DNA from: Ideonella sp. B508-1
Lineage (GTDB): Bacteria > Pseudomonadota > Gammaproteobacteria > Burkholderiales > Burkholderiaceae_C
Direction: 5' to 3'
Assembly (NCBI RefSeq): GCF_000333615.1
Contig: NZ_BADL01000114.1
Span: forward strand, 1-45,240
Length of the DNA: 45,240 bases
Numbering within the stretch: position 1 is the first letter of the stretch; each line of letters opens with the position of its first letter. A program made the position numbers and the translations under genes. This document shows positions 18,409-28,037 of this stretch, in pieces. The notes under the pieces are model-generated. The model ran no database searches, was not told the DNA's origin, and was given only the letters and a program-made list of their open reading frames with translations.

Positions 18409-18446
18409 CTGACCCGTCTCTGACGGCGAACTGAACGGATCCTGAC
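18409..18446. promoter_or_regulatory. Four CTGA repeats at 11-bp spacing upstream of the MHS transporter
   Basis: CTGAC begins at 18409 and 18420, CTGAA at 18431 and CTGAC at 18442, each exactly 11 bp from the last; a further CTGAG is at 18463, 21 bp on. In the direction of the transporter these read as GTCAG repeats. An 11-bp direct-repeat array is typical of OmpR/PhoB-family response regulators, which bind head to tail. A weak -10-like GAATAG (minus strand, near 18394-18399) follows the array toward the gene. The regulator is unknown. Confidence 0.5.
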
Positions 18447-18534
18447 AAACTCCGTTGCAACCCTGAGGACCCATTGCGCGATGCGGTAAATCGCCGCTTA
18501 TCCCTGGGTAAGTCCCAGGGGCACGGCCGGGTCC

Positions 18535-18990
18535 TCACAAACCCTGAGCTGCCTGCGAAATCGCGGCCTCGCCCACCCAGCAGGCGCCGTCGGCGGGCCG
18601 ATGCAGCAGCGGCGCGCGGCCCGCGCCCAGCCGACGCGAGCGCTCGCACAGCGCCGCCCACGCCTGCCGCACCGCCGGGCTGTCAGGGTCGCGGTCCGGG
18701 CTCAGCACCTGAGCCAGTTGGGCCAGCGCTGGCTGGACGTCACGGCCGGTGGCCGGCGCGTCGTGCCAGACGGCGCGCAGCACCTGCTCGGCCAGCCAGC
18801 GGTTGGGCAGGGCACCGGGCTCGCCACAGGCCAGGGCGTGCCGCCACAGGGGCGCCAGGGCCTGGTCCGGCGCGCCGGCCGGGCAGATCTCGATCCACAC
18901 GTGCTGGCCCATCAGCAGGTCGGGCAGGCGCTGGAAGCAGGGCCAGGCCTCGGGCGAGGCCAGGTCCAGGTGCAGCACCAGGTGCTTCAT
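18535..18990 (-). CDS. Small DsbA-fold-like protein, unknown
   Basis: 151 residues from the ATG at 18990, which overlaps the stop of the DUF1289 gene (ATGA). The start MKHLVLHLDLASPEAWPCFQ echoes the start of DsbA/HCCA-type proteins (in the gene at 19840-20457 it reads FYFDFSSPYSYIA), with LPDLL and a hydrophobic VWIEI strand next. Later parts are mostly helical (WLAEQVLRAVWHDA, AVRQAWAALCERSRRL), as in the helical insert of that fold. A CXXC active site is absent. It may be a shortened relative of the HCCA protein in the same cluster. The similarity is by eye and needs a profile search. Confidence 0.6.
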   Translation of the reverse strand: MKHLVLHLDLASPEAWPCFQRLPDLLMGQHVWIEICPAGAPDQALAPLWRHALACGEPGALPNRWLAEQVLRAVWHDAPATGRDVQPALAQLAQVLSPDRDPDSPAVRQAWAALCERSRRLGAGRAPLLHRPADGACWVGEAAISQAAQGL

Positions 18991-19223
18991 GCGGCGCTGT
19001 CCGGCAGGAACAGCGAGGGGTCCCCGCCGGCCTGGACGCAGCGGCCGGGCAGCTCGGCCCAGACGGCCCGCTTGCGGGCGTCGTCGGCCGTCGACCAGCC
19101 GGCGATCTCGTCGAGGGTGCGCCAGCAGCCGGCGCACCAGCCGGTGCGCGGGTCGATCTGGCAGATGCCGATGCAGGGCGAAGGGACGGCCGCGGACATG
19201 GGCGGTGGCGGGCAAGTGCTCAT
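18987..19223 (-). CDS. DUF1289 domain protein
   Basis: 78 residues. The four-Cys pattern SPCIGICQID (Cys17, Cys21) and GWCAGCWRTLDEI (Cys30, Cys33) defines DUF1289, a small putative metal-binding family of unknown function. The ATG at 19223 overlaps the stop of ybaK, and its own stop overlaps the next start, so three genes are translationally coupled. The alternative ATG at 19199 is less likely because of the ATGA junction at 19220-19223. Confidence 0.85.
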   Translation of the reverse strand: MSTCPPPPMSAAVPSPCIGICQIDPRTGWCAGCWRTLDEIAGWSTADDARKRAVWAELPGRCVQAGGDPSLFLPDSAA

Positions 19224-19738
19224 GTGGACTGCATCACATCGACCACCGGCGCCTGGGTCAGGCGCTGCAGTTCGTCCGGGCGGGCTGGGAAGACGCCATG
19301 CGGGTGGCCGGCGGCGGCCCACACGGTGTCGAAGCGGAAGAGTTCGCGGTCCAGCAGCGTGACCGGCGGCGTGGCATGGCCCACCGGCGAGACGCCGCCG
19401 ATGGAGAAGCCGGTGCGGGCCTTGACGAAGGCGGCATCGGCCCGGCCGATGGGGCCGACGAGGGCCGCCACCTTGCGCTCGTCCACCCGCAGGTCGCCGG
19501 AGGCCACCACCAACACCGCCACGTCGTCGGCCTTGCGGCGGAAGATCACGCTCTTGGCGATCTGGCCGGTGGACACGCCCAGGGCCTCGGCGGCCTCCTG
19601 GCAGGTGCGGGCCGGCACGGTCAGCCAGCGGGGCGCGGCGCCGTGCCCCTGTTCGGCGAGCACCCGGCGCACCAGGGCATAGCCCTCGTGCGGGACATCA
19701 TCGGGGGCCTCGTCGGCCAGGGCAGCGGTGGTGGACAT
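19220..19738 (-). CDS. YbaK/EbsC-family aminoacyl-tRNA editing protein
   Basis: 172 residues. It follows the YbaK/ProX fold: GVSTGQIAKSVIFRRKADD with Lys62 at the key position, LRVDERKVAALVG, RTGFSIGGVSPVGH and PVTLLDREL. Members deacylate mischarged tRNA, most often Cys-tRNA(Pro), although substrate range varies; which tRNA is edited here cannot be read from sequence. It overlaps the DUF1289 gene by ATGA. A GC-rich hairpin at 19749-19765 lies just upstream, in the gap after the HCCA gene. Confidence 0.88.
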   Translation of the reverse strand: MSTTAALADEAPDDVPHEGYALVRRVLAEQGHGAAPRWLTVPARTCQEAAEALGVSTGQIAKSVIFRRKADDVAVLVVASGDLRVDERKVAALVGPIGRADAAFVKARTGFSIGGVSPVGHATPPVTLLDRELFRFDTVWAAAGHPHGVFPARPDELQRLTQAPVVDVMQST

Positions 19739-19748
19739 GGCTCGGTCG

Positions 19749-19765
19749 GCCGCGCCCGGCGCGGC
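19749..19765. other. GC-rich hairpin between the HCCA-isomerase gene and ybaK
   Basis: Perfect 7-bp stem GCCGCGC/GCGCGGC with a 3-base loop, 10 bp before the ybaK start. There is no T run on either strand, so it is not a standard terminator. It could act on mRNA stability or ybaK translation, or be chance in GC-rich DNA. Confidence 0.3.
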
Positions 19766-19839
19766 GGCAGCAGATCAATACCTTCGGATTGTCTCGCAGC
19801 GCCCCAGCCCCTGGCGGCCGGCGGGGCTCCGCGCCTGCC

Positions 19840-20457
19840 TCAATATGGCCCCTGGCCGAGCCAGCGCTCCATCTGCAGCTTGCGGTCGTTGCCCCAGAAA
19901 GGCTCGCCGTCAATCACGAAGAACGGTGCACCAAACACCCCGGCAGCGATCGCCTGCTCGTTGGCCTGCTTCAGCCGGTCCTTCCAGACCGGGTCGTTCC
20001 AGGCCGCCTCGGCGGCGTCGGCGTCCACGCCCGATTCGGCCAGCAGGGCCTTGAGCGCAGCGGGGTCGCTCAACACGATGTCGCGGGTGAAGAAGGCCCG
20101 GAAGGCGCTGCGGGTCCAGGCCGCGGCCGCCTCGGCCCCCTGGGTTTCCTGCAGCCACCAGAACACCCGGGCGGCGTTCTGGGTGGGAATGGGAAAGGTC
20201 GAGGGCATGAGGTAGGGCAGCCCCTCGAAACGGGCCGAGCGGGCGAAGTCGCGCAGCGCATAGTCTCGCTTGATCGGGTGGGACACCGGGCTCTTCAACT
20301 CGGCCGCCTGGAAGGCCACGCCCAGCAGGATGGCCCGGCGCCGCACGACGCGGCCATGGCGCGCCGCCAGCGCATCGATCCATTCGTTGGCGATGTACGA
20401 GTACGGCGACGAGAAGTCGAAGTAGAAGTCGATCGGGGTACGGCTCTCGGTGTTCAT
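19840..20457 (-). CDS. 2-hydroxychromene-2-carboxylate isomerase-like (DsbA/GST-kappa fold)
   Basis: 205 residues from the ATG at 20457. The N-terminal FYFDFSSPYSYIA (Ser16/Ser17 at the glutathione site), GVAFQAAEL, PIKRDYALRDFARSARF, and the C-terminal GVFGAPFFVIDGEPFWGNDR match HCCA isomerase/GST-kappa proteins. These bind glutathione and isomerise aromatic-ring cleavage products, or act on unknown substrates. No aromatic degradation genes lie nearby. It is the first gene of a minus-strand cluster with ybaK, DUF1289 and a small DsbA-like gene. Confidence 0.9.
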   Translation of the reverse strand: MNTESRTPIDFYFDFSSPYSYIANEWIDALAARHGRVVRRRAILLGVAFQAAELKSPVSHPIKRDYALRDFARSARFEGLPYLMPSTFPIPTQNAARVFWWLQETQGAEAAAAWTRSAFRAFFTRDIVLSDPAALKALLAESGVDADAAEAAWNDPVWKDRLKQANEQAIAAGVFGAPFFVIDGEPFWGNDRKLQMERWLGQGPY

Positions 20458-20489
20458 CCGTGAAAGATACGCCAAAGCGACGCGTCCTG

Positions 20490-20511
20490 CCCTCCCCGGG
20501 CTGCGGGAGGG
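20490..20511. other. Hairpin in the divergent region upstream of the HCCA-like gene
   Basis: CCCTCCC (20490-20496) pairs with GGGAGGG (20505-20511) around an 8-base loop. It lies between two divergent genes and has no T tail on either strand. Its role, if any, is unknown. Confidence 0.3.
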
Positions 20512-20523
20512 GTCCGCCCGGAT

Positions 20524-20535
20524 TGACCGCGGTCA
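20524..20535. promoter_or_regulatory. Perfect palindrome TGACCGCGGTCA, possible operator
   Basis: A 12-bp perfect palindrome lies between the divergent HCCA-like gene (start 20457) and the CbiM-like gene (start 20571). It overlaps a -35-like TTGACC on the plus strand. This position suits a dimeric repressor or activator site, but the factor is not identified. Confidence 0.4.
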
Positions 20536-20570
20536 CGCGGCGGTCCTGCACGGGGACTAGGATGCCGAGC

Positions 20571-21188
20571 ATGGCACTCGAAGTGGTCCTGGTCGTGGGC
20601 GTGATGGCGTTGGCCTTGCTGCTGCGGCCCTGGCGCGCGCTGCCGCTGGCCGGCCCGCCCTGGCCCTGGCTGGGCTGGTGCGCGGTCATGCCCCTGCTGT
20701 GGGGGGCGGACCAGGTGTCCCATGTGCCGCTGCTGCAGCCGCTATCCGGTGCCTGCCTGCTGGCCCTGATGGCGGGTTGGCCGCTGGCCATGCTGTCGCT
20801 GCTGCCGGTGGCGCTGCTGACCACCGTGCTGGGCGACCTGGACTGGGCCGTGGGCCTGTCGCGTCTGGTCTGGCTGGGCGTTGTGCCGGCCAGCCTGGCC
20901 TTCGGCCTGGGCCTGGCGGTGCGGCGCTGGCTCCCCCACCACCTCTTCGTCTACATCCTGGGCCGGGGCTTCTTCGCCTCCGTGCTGGCGATGTGGCTCT
21001 CGGGCGCCCTCGCCCTGTGGCTGCACGGCACCCCGACAGGCAGCGAGGCGGGCGACATCCTGATCGGTCGCTGGCTGGCGGCCTGGGGCGACGCCTTCCT
21101 GACCGGCATGCTGGTGGCCATCTTCGTGGCCTTCCGCCCGCAGTGGCTGGCCACCTACTCCGACCGCCTGTACCTGCCCGCGCGCTGA
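20571..21188 (+). CDS. CbiM-like energy-coupling-factor permease component
   Basis: 205 residues, with about six hydrophobic helices (for example VVLVVGVMALALLL, LLALMAGWPLAMLSLLPVALL, FVYILGRGFFASVLAMWLSGALAL). It resembles the short CbiM-like permeases annotated in Burkholderiales as energy-coupling factor S-components for cobalt or nickel. The N-terminal Met-His of true CbiM is not present, so metal transport is a weak inference. No ATPase gene is adjacent. The ATG at 20571 is preferred because AGGA lies 8 bases upstream; ATG 20562 is in frame too. The 3' end overlaps ubiC by 34 bp. Confidence 0.65.
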   Translation: MALEVVLVVGVMALALLLRPWRALPLAGPPWPWLGWCAVMPLLWGADQVSHVPLLQPLSGACLLALMAGWPLAMLSLLPVALLTTVLGDLDWAVGLSRLVWLGVVPASLAFGLGLAVRRWLPHHLFVYILGRGFFASVLAMWLSGALALWLHGTPTGSEAGDILIGRWLAAWGDAFLTGMLVAIFVAFRPQWLATYSDRLYLPAR

Positions 21189-21730
21189 CGGGCCCGCGCC
21201 GGCCAGGCGACCACCTCGCCGGGCACGAAGAACTCGTTGACCAGCAGCGACTGCCCCTGGCGCTCAAAGCAGGACCAGCGCCGCCACACGCCCCGGCCGG
21301 GGAAGGGCTGACCGGTGGCCTGCTGCCAGGCACGCGCCACCCAGCGTGCCAGCGGGTGGGCCGGCGGCAGCCAGGCCTGCCACAGCGGGGAGCGGTCCAC
21401 ATCGGCCCGCGTGAACAGCAGTTCGGCCAGCGGGCGGCTGCCCAGGCCGCCCAGCGCCCGCCAGGGCCCGCGGGCCACCGCAGCCCGCACCACCGAATGG
21501 GCCAGCACCATCGGCCGGCCATCACCCACCAGCAGCACAGTGCGGCCCAGCACCGCCGCGCCTGGGCGCAGGCCCAGCGGCCGGGCGTCCTCCGCCCGGG
21601 CCGGCTCGCGCGCCTGGCCCAGCACCTGCACCGTCAGCGGCGCGCGGGCCCGGCGCAGATGCATGGTCAGCGAGCCTTCGGCACGCAGCCAGCGCAGGGC
21701 CTGGCCGGTCACGGGGCGCAGGCGCCCCAC
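21155..21730 (-). CDS. ubiC: Chorismate-pyruvate lyase
   Basis: 191 residues with a GTG start at 21730; no earlier start codon is available in frame. It converts chorismate to 4-hydroxybenzoate and pyruvate, the first committed step to ubiquinone. Family marks are RWLRAEGSLTMHL at the N terminus, VLLVGDGRPMVLAHSVV, LGSRPLAELLF with WQAWLP nearby, and WSCFERQGQSLLVNEFFVP at the C terminus. The gene lies 11 bp beyond the acyl-CoA dehydrogenase stop and may be part of the same transcript. No ubiA is present here. Confidence 0.88.
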   Translation of the reverse strand: MGRLRPVTGQALRWLRAEGSLTMHLRRARAPLTVQVLGQAREPARAEDARPLGLRPGAAVLGRTVLLVGDGRPMVLAHSVVRAAVARGPWRALGGLGSRPLAELLFTRADVDRSPLWQAWLPPAHPLARWVARAWQQATGQPFPGRGVWRRWSCFERQGQSLLVNEFFVPGEVVAWPARARQRAGRYRRSE

Positions 21731-21741
21731 ACGATCACGGT

Positions 21742-22872
21742 TCAGACCAGCGCCCTTCCGATCAGGATCTTCTGCACCTCGGACGTGCCCTCGTAGATCT
21801 GGCAGACCCGCACGTCGCGGTAGAGCCGCTCCACCGGGAAGTCGGTGACATAGCCATAGCCGCCATGCACCTGGATGGCCGCGGAGCAGACGCGCTCGGC
21901 CATCTCGCTGGCGAAGAGCTTGGCCATGGCCGCCTCCTTCAGGCAGGGCCTACCGGCGTCCTTCAGGCTGGCGGCATGCCAGATCAGCTGGCGCGCAGCC
22001 TCGATCTGGGTGGCCATGTCGGCCAGCTTGTGCTGCAGGGCCTGGTGTTCGAAGATGGGCACGCCGAAGGCCACCCGTTCCTTGCTGTACTTGAGCGCCG
22101 CCTCGAAGGCCGCGCGGGCCATGCCGATGCACTGGCTGGCGATGCCGATGCGCCCGCCCTCCAGGCCCGACAGGGCGATCTTCAGGCCCTGCCCTTCCTC
22201 GCCCAGCCGGTTGGCCACCGGCACGCGGCACTGTTCGAACAGGATCTGCGCGGTGTCCGAGCTGTGCTGGCCCATCTTGTCCTCCAGCCGCGCGACGATG
22301 TAGCCCGGCGTGTCGGTGGGCACCAGGAAAGCGCTGATGCCCTTCTTGCCCGCGGCCTTGTCGGTCACGGCCATCACGATGGCGACCTGACCGTTCTGGC
22401 CGCTGGTGATGAACTGCTTGACGCCGTTGAGCACGTAGTGGTCGCCGTCCCGCACCGCGGTGGTCTTCAGCCCGCCGGCCTCCGAGCCCACATGCGGCTC
22501 GGTCAGGCAGAAGGCGCCCAGCATGTCGCCGCGCGCCAGGGGCTTGAGAAAGCGCTGCTTCTGGTCCTCGTTGCCGAAGGCCATCAGGATGGAGCAGACC
22601 GGGCAGTTGTTGACGCTGACCACGGTGGAGGTGCCGCCGTCGCCAGCGGCGATCTCCTCCAGGATCAGCGACAGGGCCAGGTAATCCAGCCCGGAGCCGT
22701 CGTATTCCGGCGGCACGGCCACGCCGTAGCAGCCCAGTTCGGCCAGGCCCTTGAGCTCCGCCGCGGGGAAGTGGTGTTCCTTGTCCCAGCGCGCGGCCTG
22801 AGGGGCGATGCGGTCCTGCACATAGGCCCGCACCGCGTCCTGCACGGCGCGGTGGTCGTCGTCGAGCAACAT
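21742..22872 (-). CDS. Acyl-CoA dehydrogenase
   Basis: 376 residues. FAD-dependent alpha-beta desaturation of acyl-CoA. Visible marks: [14 protein letters not shown] in the FAD-binding strand region, [41 protein letters not shown] and [14 protein letters not shown] with Glu361 as the catalytic base. The Glu at this position fits the short/medium-chain type; isovaleryl-CoA dehydrogenases have a Gly there and use a different Glu, so a simple liuA assignment is not supported. It is downstream of an SDR, lysE and thiolase gene on the same strand. Confidence 0.93.
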   Translation of the reverse strand: MLLDDDHRAVQDAVRAYVQDRIAPQAARWDKEHHFPAAELKGLAELGCYGVAVPPEYDGSGLDYLALSLILEEIAAGDGGTSTVVSVNNCPVCSILMAFGNEDQKQRFLKPLARGDMLGAFCLTEPHVGSEAGGLKTTAVRDGDHYVLNGVKQFITSGQNGQVAIVMAVTDKAAGKKGISAFLVPTDTPGYIVARLEDKMGQHSSDTAQILFEQCRVPVANRLGEEGQGLKIALSGLEGGRIGIASQCIGMARAAFEAALKYSKERVAFGVPIFEHQALQHKLADMATQIEAARQLIWHAASLKDAGRPCLKEAAMAKLFASEMAERVCSAAIQVHGGYGYVTDFPVERLYRDVRVCQIYEGTSEVQKILIGRALV

Positions 22873-22909
22873 GTCGTTTGTCTCCGGAAATCGTTCTGGG
22901 AACGACGGA

Positions 22910-23577
<668 letters not shown>

Positions 23578-23581
<4 letters not shown>

Positions 23582-24240
23582 GCGGGCACCTCCGCCCGCG
23601 ACAGGCGCAGGGCCAGGCCCAGGAACAGCAGGCCGCCCGCGGCGTTCAGCCAACGGCCCAGCCGGGCCGAGCCACCCACCGCGCGGTGCAGACGCTGCGT
23701 CAGCCACACCACCGCGGCCAGGAACAGCGTGCCCTGCAGCACGAACCAGGCGCCCAGCAGCAGGAAGCTGAGCGTCTTGTGCGGGGCCTGCGGGGTGATG
23801 AACTGCGGCAGGAAGGCCAGGAAGAACAGGGCCACCTTGGGGTTGAGCACATTGGTGAGCAGGCCCTGGCGGAAGACCTGCATCCCGGTGCGCGCCGCCA
23901 CCGGAGCCTCGGTGGCCGCGAGCGAGGGCGCCGGCCGCGCAGCCTGGCGCAGCATGCCCAGCCCCAGCCAGACCAGGTAGGTCGCGCCGGCCCACTTGAG
24001 CCCGGTGAAGGCCCAAGCGGACACGGCCAGCAGGGTGGCCAGGCCGAAGGCCGCCAGCAGCGCATGCACCACGCAGCCGGCGCCGACGCCCAGCGCCGCC
24101 GCCAGCCCCTGGCGCCAGCCGCCCGCCAGGGTGCGGCTCACGGTGTAGAGCAGGTCGACCCCGGGCGTGGCATTGAGCACCAGCACGGCCAGCGCGAACA
24201 AGGCCGGCTGGTGCACACCCAGTTCACCCAGGGTTGGCAT
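23578..24240 (-). CDS. LysE/RhtB-family amino-acid exporter
   Basis: 220 residues with about six hydrophobic helices. The N-terminal NATPGVDLLYTVSRTLAGG and the middle GLLTNVLNPKVALFFLAFLPQF are the two LysE/RhtB hallmarks. These efflux neutral or basic amino acids; which one is unknown. It starts four bases before the thiolase stop region (24245) and overlaps the next gene, so it belongs to the same run. Confidence 0.9.
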
Positions 24241-24244
24241 GGGC

Positions 24245-25423
24245 TCAGAGCAGTTCCAGGCCCAGGGCGGTGGCTTCGCCGCCGCCGATGCACAGCGCCG
24301 CGACGCCGCGCTTCTTGCCCTGCTTGCGCAGGGCGCCCAGCAGGGTCACGACGATGCGGGCGCCAGAAGCACCGATCGGGTGGCCCAGGGCGCAAGCGCC
24401 GCCATTCACGTTGACGATCTCGTGCGGCAGCTTGTACTCGGTCATCGCGGCCATGGTCACGGCGGCAAAGGCCTCGTTCACTTCCCACAGGTCGACCTGG
24501 TCGGCCTTCCAGCCGGACTTGGTCAGCACCTTCTGGATGGCGCCCACCGGGGCGATGGTGAACCATTCCGGCGCCTGGGCATGCACCGCGTGGGCGGTGA
24601 TGCGGGCCAGCGGGGTCAGGCCCATCTGGGCAGCGGTGGATTCACGCACCATCACCAGCGCGGCGGCGCCGTCGGAGATGCTCGACGAGGTGGCGGCGGT
24701 GATGCGGCCTTCCTTCAGGAAGGCGGGCTTCAGGCCAGGGATCTTCTCGGGCTTGGCCTTGTAGGGAGACTCGTCCTTGGTGAACACCGTGTCGCCGGCC
24801 TTGCCCGGCAGGCTCACCGGGGCGATTTCCCACTCGAAGCTGCCGTTCTCGTTGGCTTCCTTGGCACGGGCCAGCGAGGTGATCGCGAACTGGTCCATGG
24901 CCTCGCGGCTGAAGTCGTACTTGCCCACGCACTGTTCGGCGAACACGCCCATGGCCTTGCCACGCTGGTAGGCGTCTTCCAGGCCGTCCATGGCCATGTG
25001 GTCGTACATGGTGGTGGCGCCGTACTTCACGCCCTTGCGCGCGAACATCAGATGCGGGGCGTTGGTCATGCTTTCCATGCCCCCGGCCACCATCACGTTG
25101 GCCGAACCGGCGGCCAGCATGTCGTGGGCGAACATCATGGCGCGCATGCCCGAGCCGCACATCTTGCTCAGGGTGACGGCGCCGGTGGCGTCGGGCAGGC
25201 CGGCCTTGCGCATGGCCTGGCGGGCCGGGGCCTGGCCCTGGCCGGCCATCAGGCAGTTGCCCATCAGCACTTCGTCCACGGCGTCGCCCGGCACGCCGGC
25301 GCGCTCGACGGCAGCCTTGATCGCCACCGCGCCCAGCTCCCAGGCGGCAAGGGAAGAAAAGTCTCCGAGCAAGGCGCCGATGGGGGTGCGGACGGCGCTT
25401 GCGATGACGATGGATTCGGCCAT
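24245..25423 (-). CDS. Acetyl-CoA C-acyltransferase (thiolase)
   Basis: 392 residues from the ATG at 25423, which has AAGGAG. Catalytic Cys89 sits in LSKMCGSGM, and NGGACALGHPIGASGAR and CIGGGEA near the C terminus carry the active His and Cys. It condenses or cleaves acetyl-CoA/acetoacetyl-CoA or 3-ketoacyl-CoA; the reaction direction is not readable. It lies next to aceK and an acyl-CoA dehydrogenase, so a breakdown role is likely. The gap to aceK is 25 bp. Confidence 0.93.
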   Translation of the reverse strand: MAESIVIASAVRTPIGALLGDFSSLAAWELGAVAIKAAVERAGVPGDAVDEVLMGNCLMAGQGQAPARQAMRKAGLPDATGAVTLSKMCGSGMRAMMFAHDMLAAGSANVMVAGGMESMTNAPHLMFARKGVKYGATTMYDHMAMDGLEDAYQRGKAMGVFAEQCVGKYDFSREAMDQFAITSLARAKEANENGSFEWEIAPVSLPGKAGDTVFTKDESPYKAKPEKIPGLKPAFLKEGRITAATSSSISDGAAALVMVRESTAAQMGLTPLARITAHAVHAQAPEWFTIAPVGAIQKVLTKSGWKADQVDLWEVNEAFAAVTMAAMTEYKLPHEIVNVNGGACALGHPIGASGARIVVTLLGALRKQGKKRGVAALCIGGGEATALGLELL

Positions 25424-25448
25424 TTGAGTCTCCTTGGGTTGCCGTGAA

Positions 25449-27251
25449 TCAGTGTCCGCCAATGGCGGCCAGGCGGCGCCTCACGGCAAAGCGCCGGCCT
25501 GGGTCATAAGGGAATACGTCCTGCACATCACCCGCCTTGATGCGGGCCTGGTGGCTCTGCCAGAAAGCCGCATCGAGCAGATCCGCATGATGCGCCAGGA
25601 AAACCTCGCGCACCGCCTGGTTGCCCAGCAGGAAGGGACCGAAGGTCTCCGGGAAGACATCCTTGGGTCCCACCGAGTACCAGATCTCGCCGGACATCTC
25701 GTCTTCCTCGGTGCGCGGCGGTGGCACGCGGCGGAAGTTGCAGTCGGTGATGTACTCGATCTCGTCGTAGTCGTAGAACACGACCTTGCCCTGGCGGGTC
25801 ACGCCGAAGTTCTTCCACAGCATGTCGCCGGGGAAGATGTTGGCGGCCACCAGGTCCTTGATCGCATTGCCGTACTCGACCACCGCCTCTTCCAGCTGCG
25901 TGGGCGTGGCCTCCTGCAGGTAGAGGTTCAGCGGGATCATGCGGCGCTCGATGTAGACGTGCTTGAGGATCAGCTCCACGTGGCCGTCGCCGTCGCGGTC
26001 GGAGATCTCCAGCTGGCTGGGTGCGAAGCGGCGGATCTCCTCGACCAGCTCGTCCTCGAAGCGCTCCAAGGGGAAAGCCACCTCGGAGAACTCCAGCGTG
26101 TCGGCCATGCGGCCCACCCGGTCGTGCTGCTTGACCAGCAGGTACTTGCCCTTGATCTGCTCGCGCGTGGTGTCCTTCTGCGGCGGGTAGTAGTCCTTGA
26201 TCAGCTTGAAGACGAAGGGAAAGCTGGGCAGGTCGAACACCAGCATCACCATGCCCTTGATGCCGGGGGCGATGCGGAAGTGGTCGCTGGAGTGGCGCAG
26301 GTGGTAGAGGAAGTCGCGGTAGAAGATGTTCTTGCCCTGCTTGTGCAGACCCAGGGCGTTGTAGAGCTCCCAGCGCGGCTTGCGCGGCATCATCGAGCGC
26401 AGGAACTGCACGAAGGCGCTGGGGATCTCCATGTCCACCATGAAGTAGGCCCGCGCGAAGCTGAACAGCATCTGCAGGTCGTCCTCGCCGATCAGCGCGG
26501 TGTCGATGACCAGCGCGTCCCCGGCCTCGTTGTAGAGGATGGGCAGCGAGAACGGCAGCTCGTGGTAGCCATTGACCACCTTGCCGATGACATAGGCGCC
26601 CTTGTTGCGGAAGAACAGGGAGCTCAGCACCTGGATCTGGAAATTGGCGCGCGGACGGAAGCTGCCCAGCTCGGCGCGCAGCGCCGCCACCACGTCGGCC
26701 ACGTCCCGCTCCAGGTCCTCGAAGGGGCGCTGCAGCTGGAAGTTGTGGACGATGCGCAGAAAGGCCTCATGCAGCGATTCCGGTGCGGGGTAGTAGACGC
26801 GGTAGGTCGGCGTGGCGGCGGGCTCGTCGTTCTCGATGTATTCGGTGGAGACCGCCGGCCGCACGAAGATGAAGTCGTTGTGGAAGTAGCTGCGGTGCAG
26901 GATCTGGGTGGTGACCGAGTTGAAGAAGGTCTCCGCCAGTTCAGGCTGGTGGTGGTCGATCAGCAGGCCGATGTAGTGCAGCTTGGCCTGGTGCCAGACC
27001 TCCATCGACAGGCTGCCGGCGCCGAACTCGGTCTGCAGCCGCTCCACCGCCTCACCCACCCGCAGGTCGTAGAAGACGATGCGATCCCGCTGGGCCCGCT
27101 GCTGACCCAGCCAGTCGGCCTGCTCGAAGCGCTGCTGCGCCTGGGCGCTGCTTTCCCGGAACAGGCGGTAATGCCTGTTGAAGCCCGCCAGCAGGGCCTG
27201 CGCCATCTCGAAGGCCTGTTGGTCGTTCAGCTGTGTCGGGAACGTCGGCAC
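25449..27251 (-). CDS. aceK: Isocitrate dehydrogenase kinase/phosphatase
   Basis: 600 residues, GTG start at 27251. AceK phosphorylates isocitrate dehydrogenase to divert carbon to the glyoxylate shunt, and also removes the phosphate. The ATP-binding loop [35 protein letters not shown] and the [16 protein letters not shown] active-site region are clear. Full length is intact. It lies between the carbonic anhydrase gene and the thiolase gene; the glyoxylate genes aceA and aceB are not in the window. Confidence 0.97.
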   Translation of the reverse strand: MPTFPTQLNDQQAFEMAQALLAGFNRHYRLFRESSAQAQQRFEQADWLGQQRAQRDRIVFYDLRVGEAVERLQTEFGAGSLSMEVWHQAKLHYIGLLIDHHQPELAETFFNSVTTQILHRSYFHNDFIFVRPAVSTEYIENDEPAATPTYRVYYPAPESLHEAFLRIVHNFQLQRPFEDLERDVADVVAALRAELGSFRPRANFQIQVLSSLFFRNKGAYVIGKVVNGYHELPFSLPILYNEAGDALVIDTALIGEDDLQMLFSFARAYFMVDMEIPSAFVQFLRSMMPRKPRWELYNALGLHKQGKNIFYRDFLYHLRHSSDHFRIAPGIKGMVMLVFDLPSFPFVFKLIKDYYPPQKDTTREQIKGKYLLVKQHDRVGRMADTLEFSEVAFPLERFEDELVEEIRRFAPSQLEISDRDGDGHVELILKHVYIERRMIPLNLYLQEATPTQLEEAVVEYGNAIKDLVAANIFPGDMLWKNFGVTRQGKVVFYDYDEIEYITDCNFRRVPPPRTEEDEMSGEIWYSVGPKDVFPETFGPFLLGNQAVREVFLAHHADLLDAAFWQSHQARIKAGDVQDVFPYDPGRRFAVRRRLAAIGGH

Positions 27252-27277
27252 GGTCTCGGTCTTTCCGGGGAAACGGC

Positions 27278-27961
27278 TCAGCCGGCCACGCCAGCGCCCT
27301 GCTCGGCCAGATAGCGCGACTCCACCGCGGCCAGAGCCTTGTCATAGGCGGGGCTCACGTCCGCGGCACAGGTGGCGGTGATGTTGAGGTCGTTGATGAT
27401 CCCATTGTGCAGACCATACACCCAGCCATGGATGACCACCGGCTGGCCACGGGTCCAGGCATCCTGGACGAAGGTGGTGTCGCAGACATGACGCACCTGT
27501 TCCAGCACATTGAGTTCGCACAGCGCCTCGACCTGGCGTTCCATCGGCAGCTGCGACAGGAAGGCGTGGTGGCGGTCGCGCACATCGCGCACATGGCTCA
27601 GCCAGTTGTCGACCAGGCCCACGCGCAGGTTGTAGACGGCCGCGCGCACCCCGCCGCAGTTGGAGTGACCCACCACCATGATGTGCTGGACCTTGAGCGC
27701 GTCCACCGCGAACTGGATCACCGACAGTGCATTGAGGTCGGACTGGGCCACCACATTGGCCACGTTGCGGTGCACGAACAACTCGCCCGGCAGCAGTCCC
27801 ACCAGCTCATTGGCCGGCACGCGGCTGTCCGCGCAGCCGATCCACAGGTACTGCGGCGTCTGCTGCTTGAGCAGGCGGGTGAAGAAACCGGGCGAGCGGG
27901 CCTCGGTGGCCTCGGCCCATTCACGGTTCTTCTGGAAGAGTTCGTCCAGTTGGAAATTCAT
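27278..27961 (-). CDS. can: Beta-class carbonic anhydrase
   Basis: 227 residues. Zinc ligands Cys43 (GCADSR), His99 and Cys102 (GHSNCGG) and Asp45 of the Asp-Arg pair are present. It interconverts CO2 and bicarbonate, giving bicarbonate to carboxylases. It is 26 bp upstream of aceK. The combination with aceK under a LiuR-type gene is a recurring Burkholderiales arrangement. Confidence 0.95.
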   Translation of the reverse strand: MNFQLDELFQKNREWAEATEARSPGFFTRLLKQQTPQYLWIGCADSRVPANELVGLLPGELFVHRNVANVVAQSDLNALSVIQFAVDALKVQHIMVVGHSNCGGVRAAVYNLRVGLVDNWLSHVRDVRDRHHAFLSQLPMERQVEALCELNVLEQVRHVCDTTFVQDAWTRGQPVVIHGWVYGLHNGIINDLNITATCAADVSPAYDKALAAVESRYLAEQGAGVAG

Positions 27962-28037
27962 GGTGTTTGCTGCAGCGCATCAACTGCCCGCCAGTGTAAT
28001 CAGCCACCCTTGCCCAGGCTGACAGGGTTCTCGCGGA

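Noticed and set aside
16861..18423. 520-residue plus-strand open frame
   Set aside because: Antisense to the MHS transporter, with Gln/His/Asp-rich shadow composition.
21742..22872. Isovaleryl-CoA dehydrogenase (liuA)
   Set aside because: The YEGTSE segment keeps the catalytic Glu of short/medium-chain enzymes, which isovaleryl-CoA dehydrogenases lack at that place.
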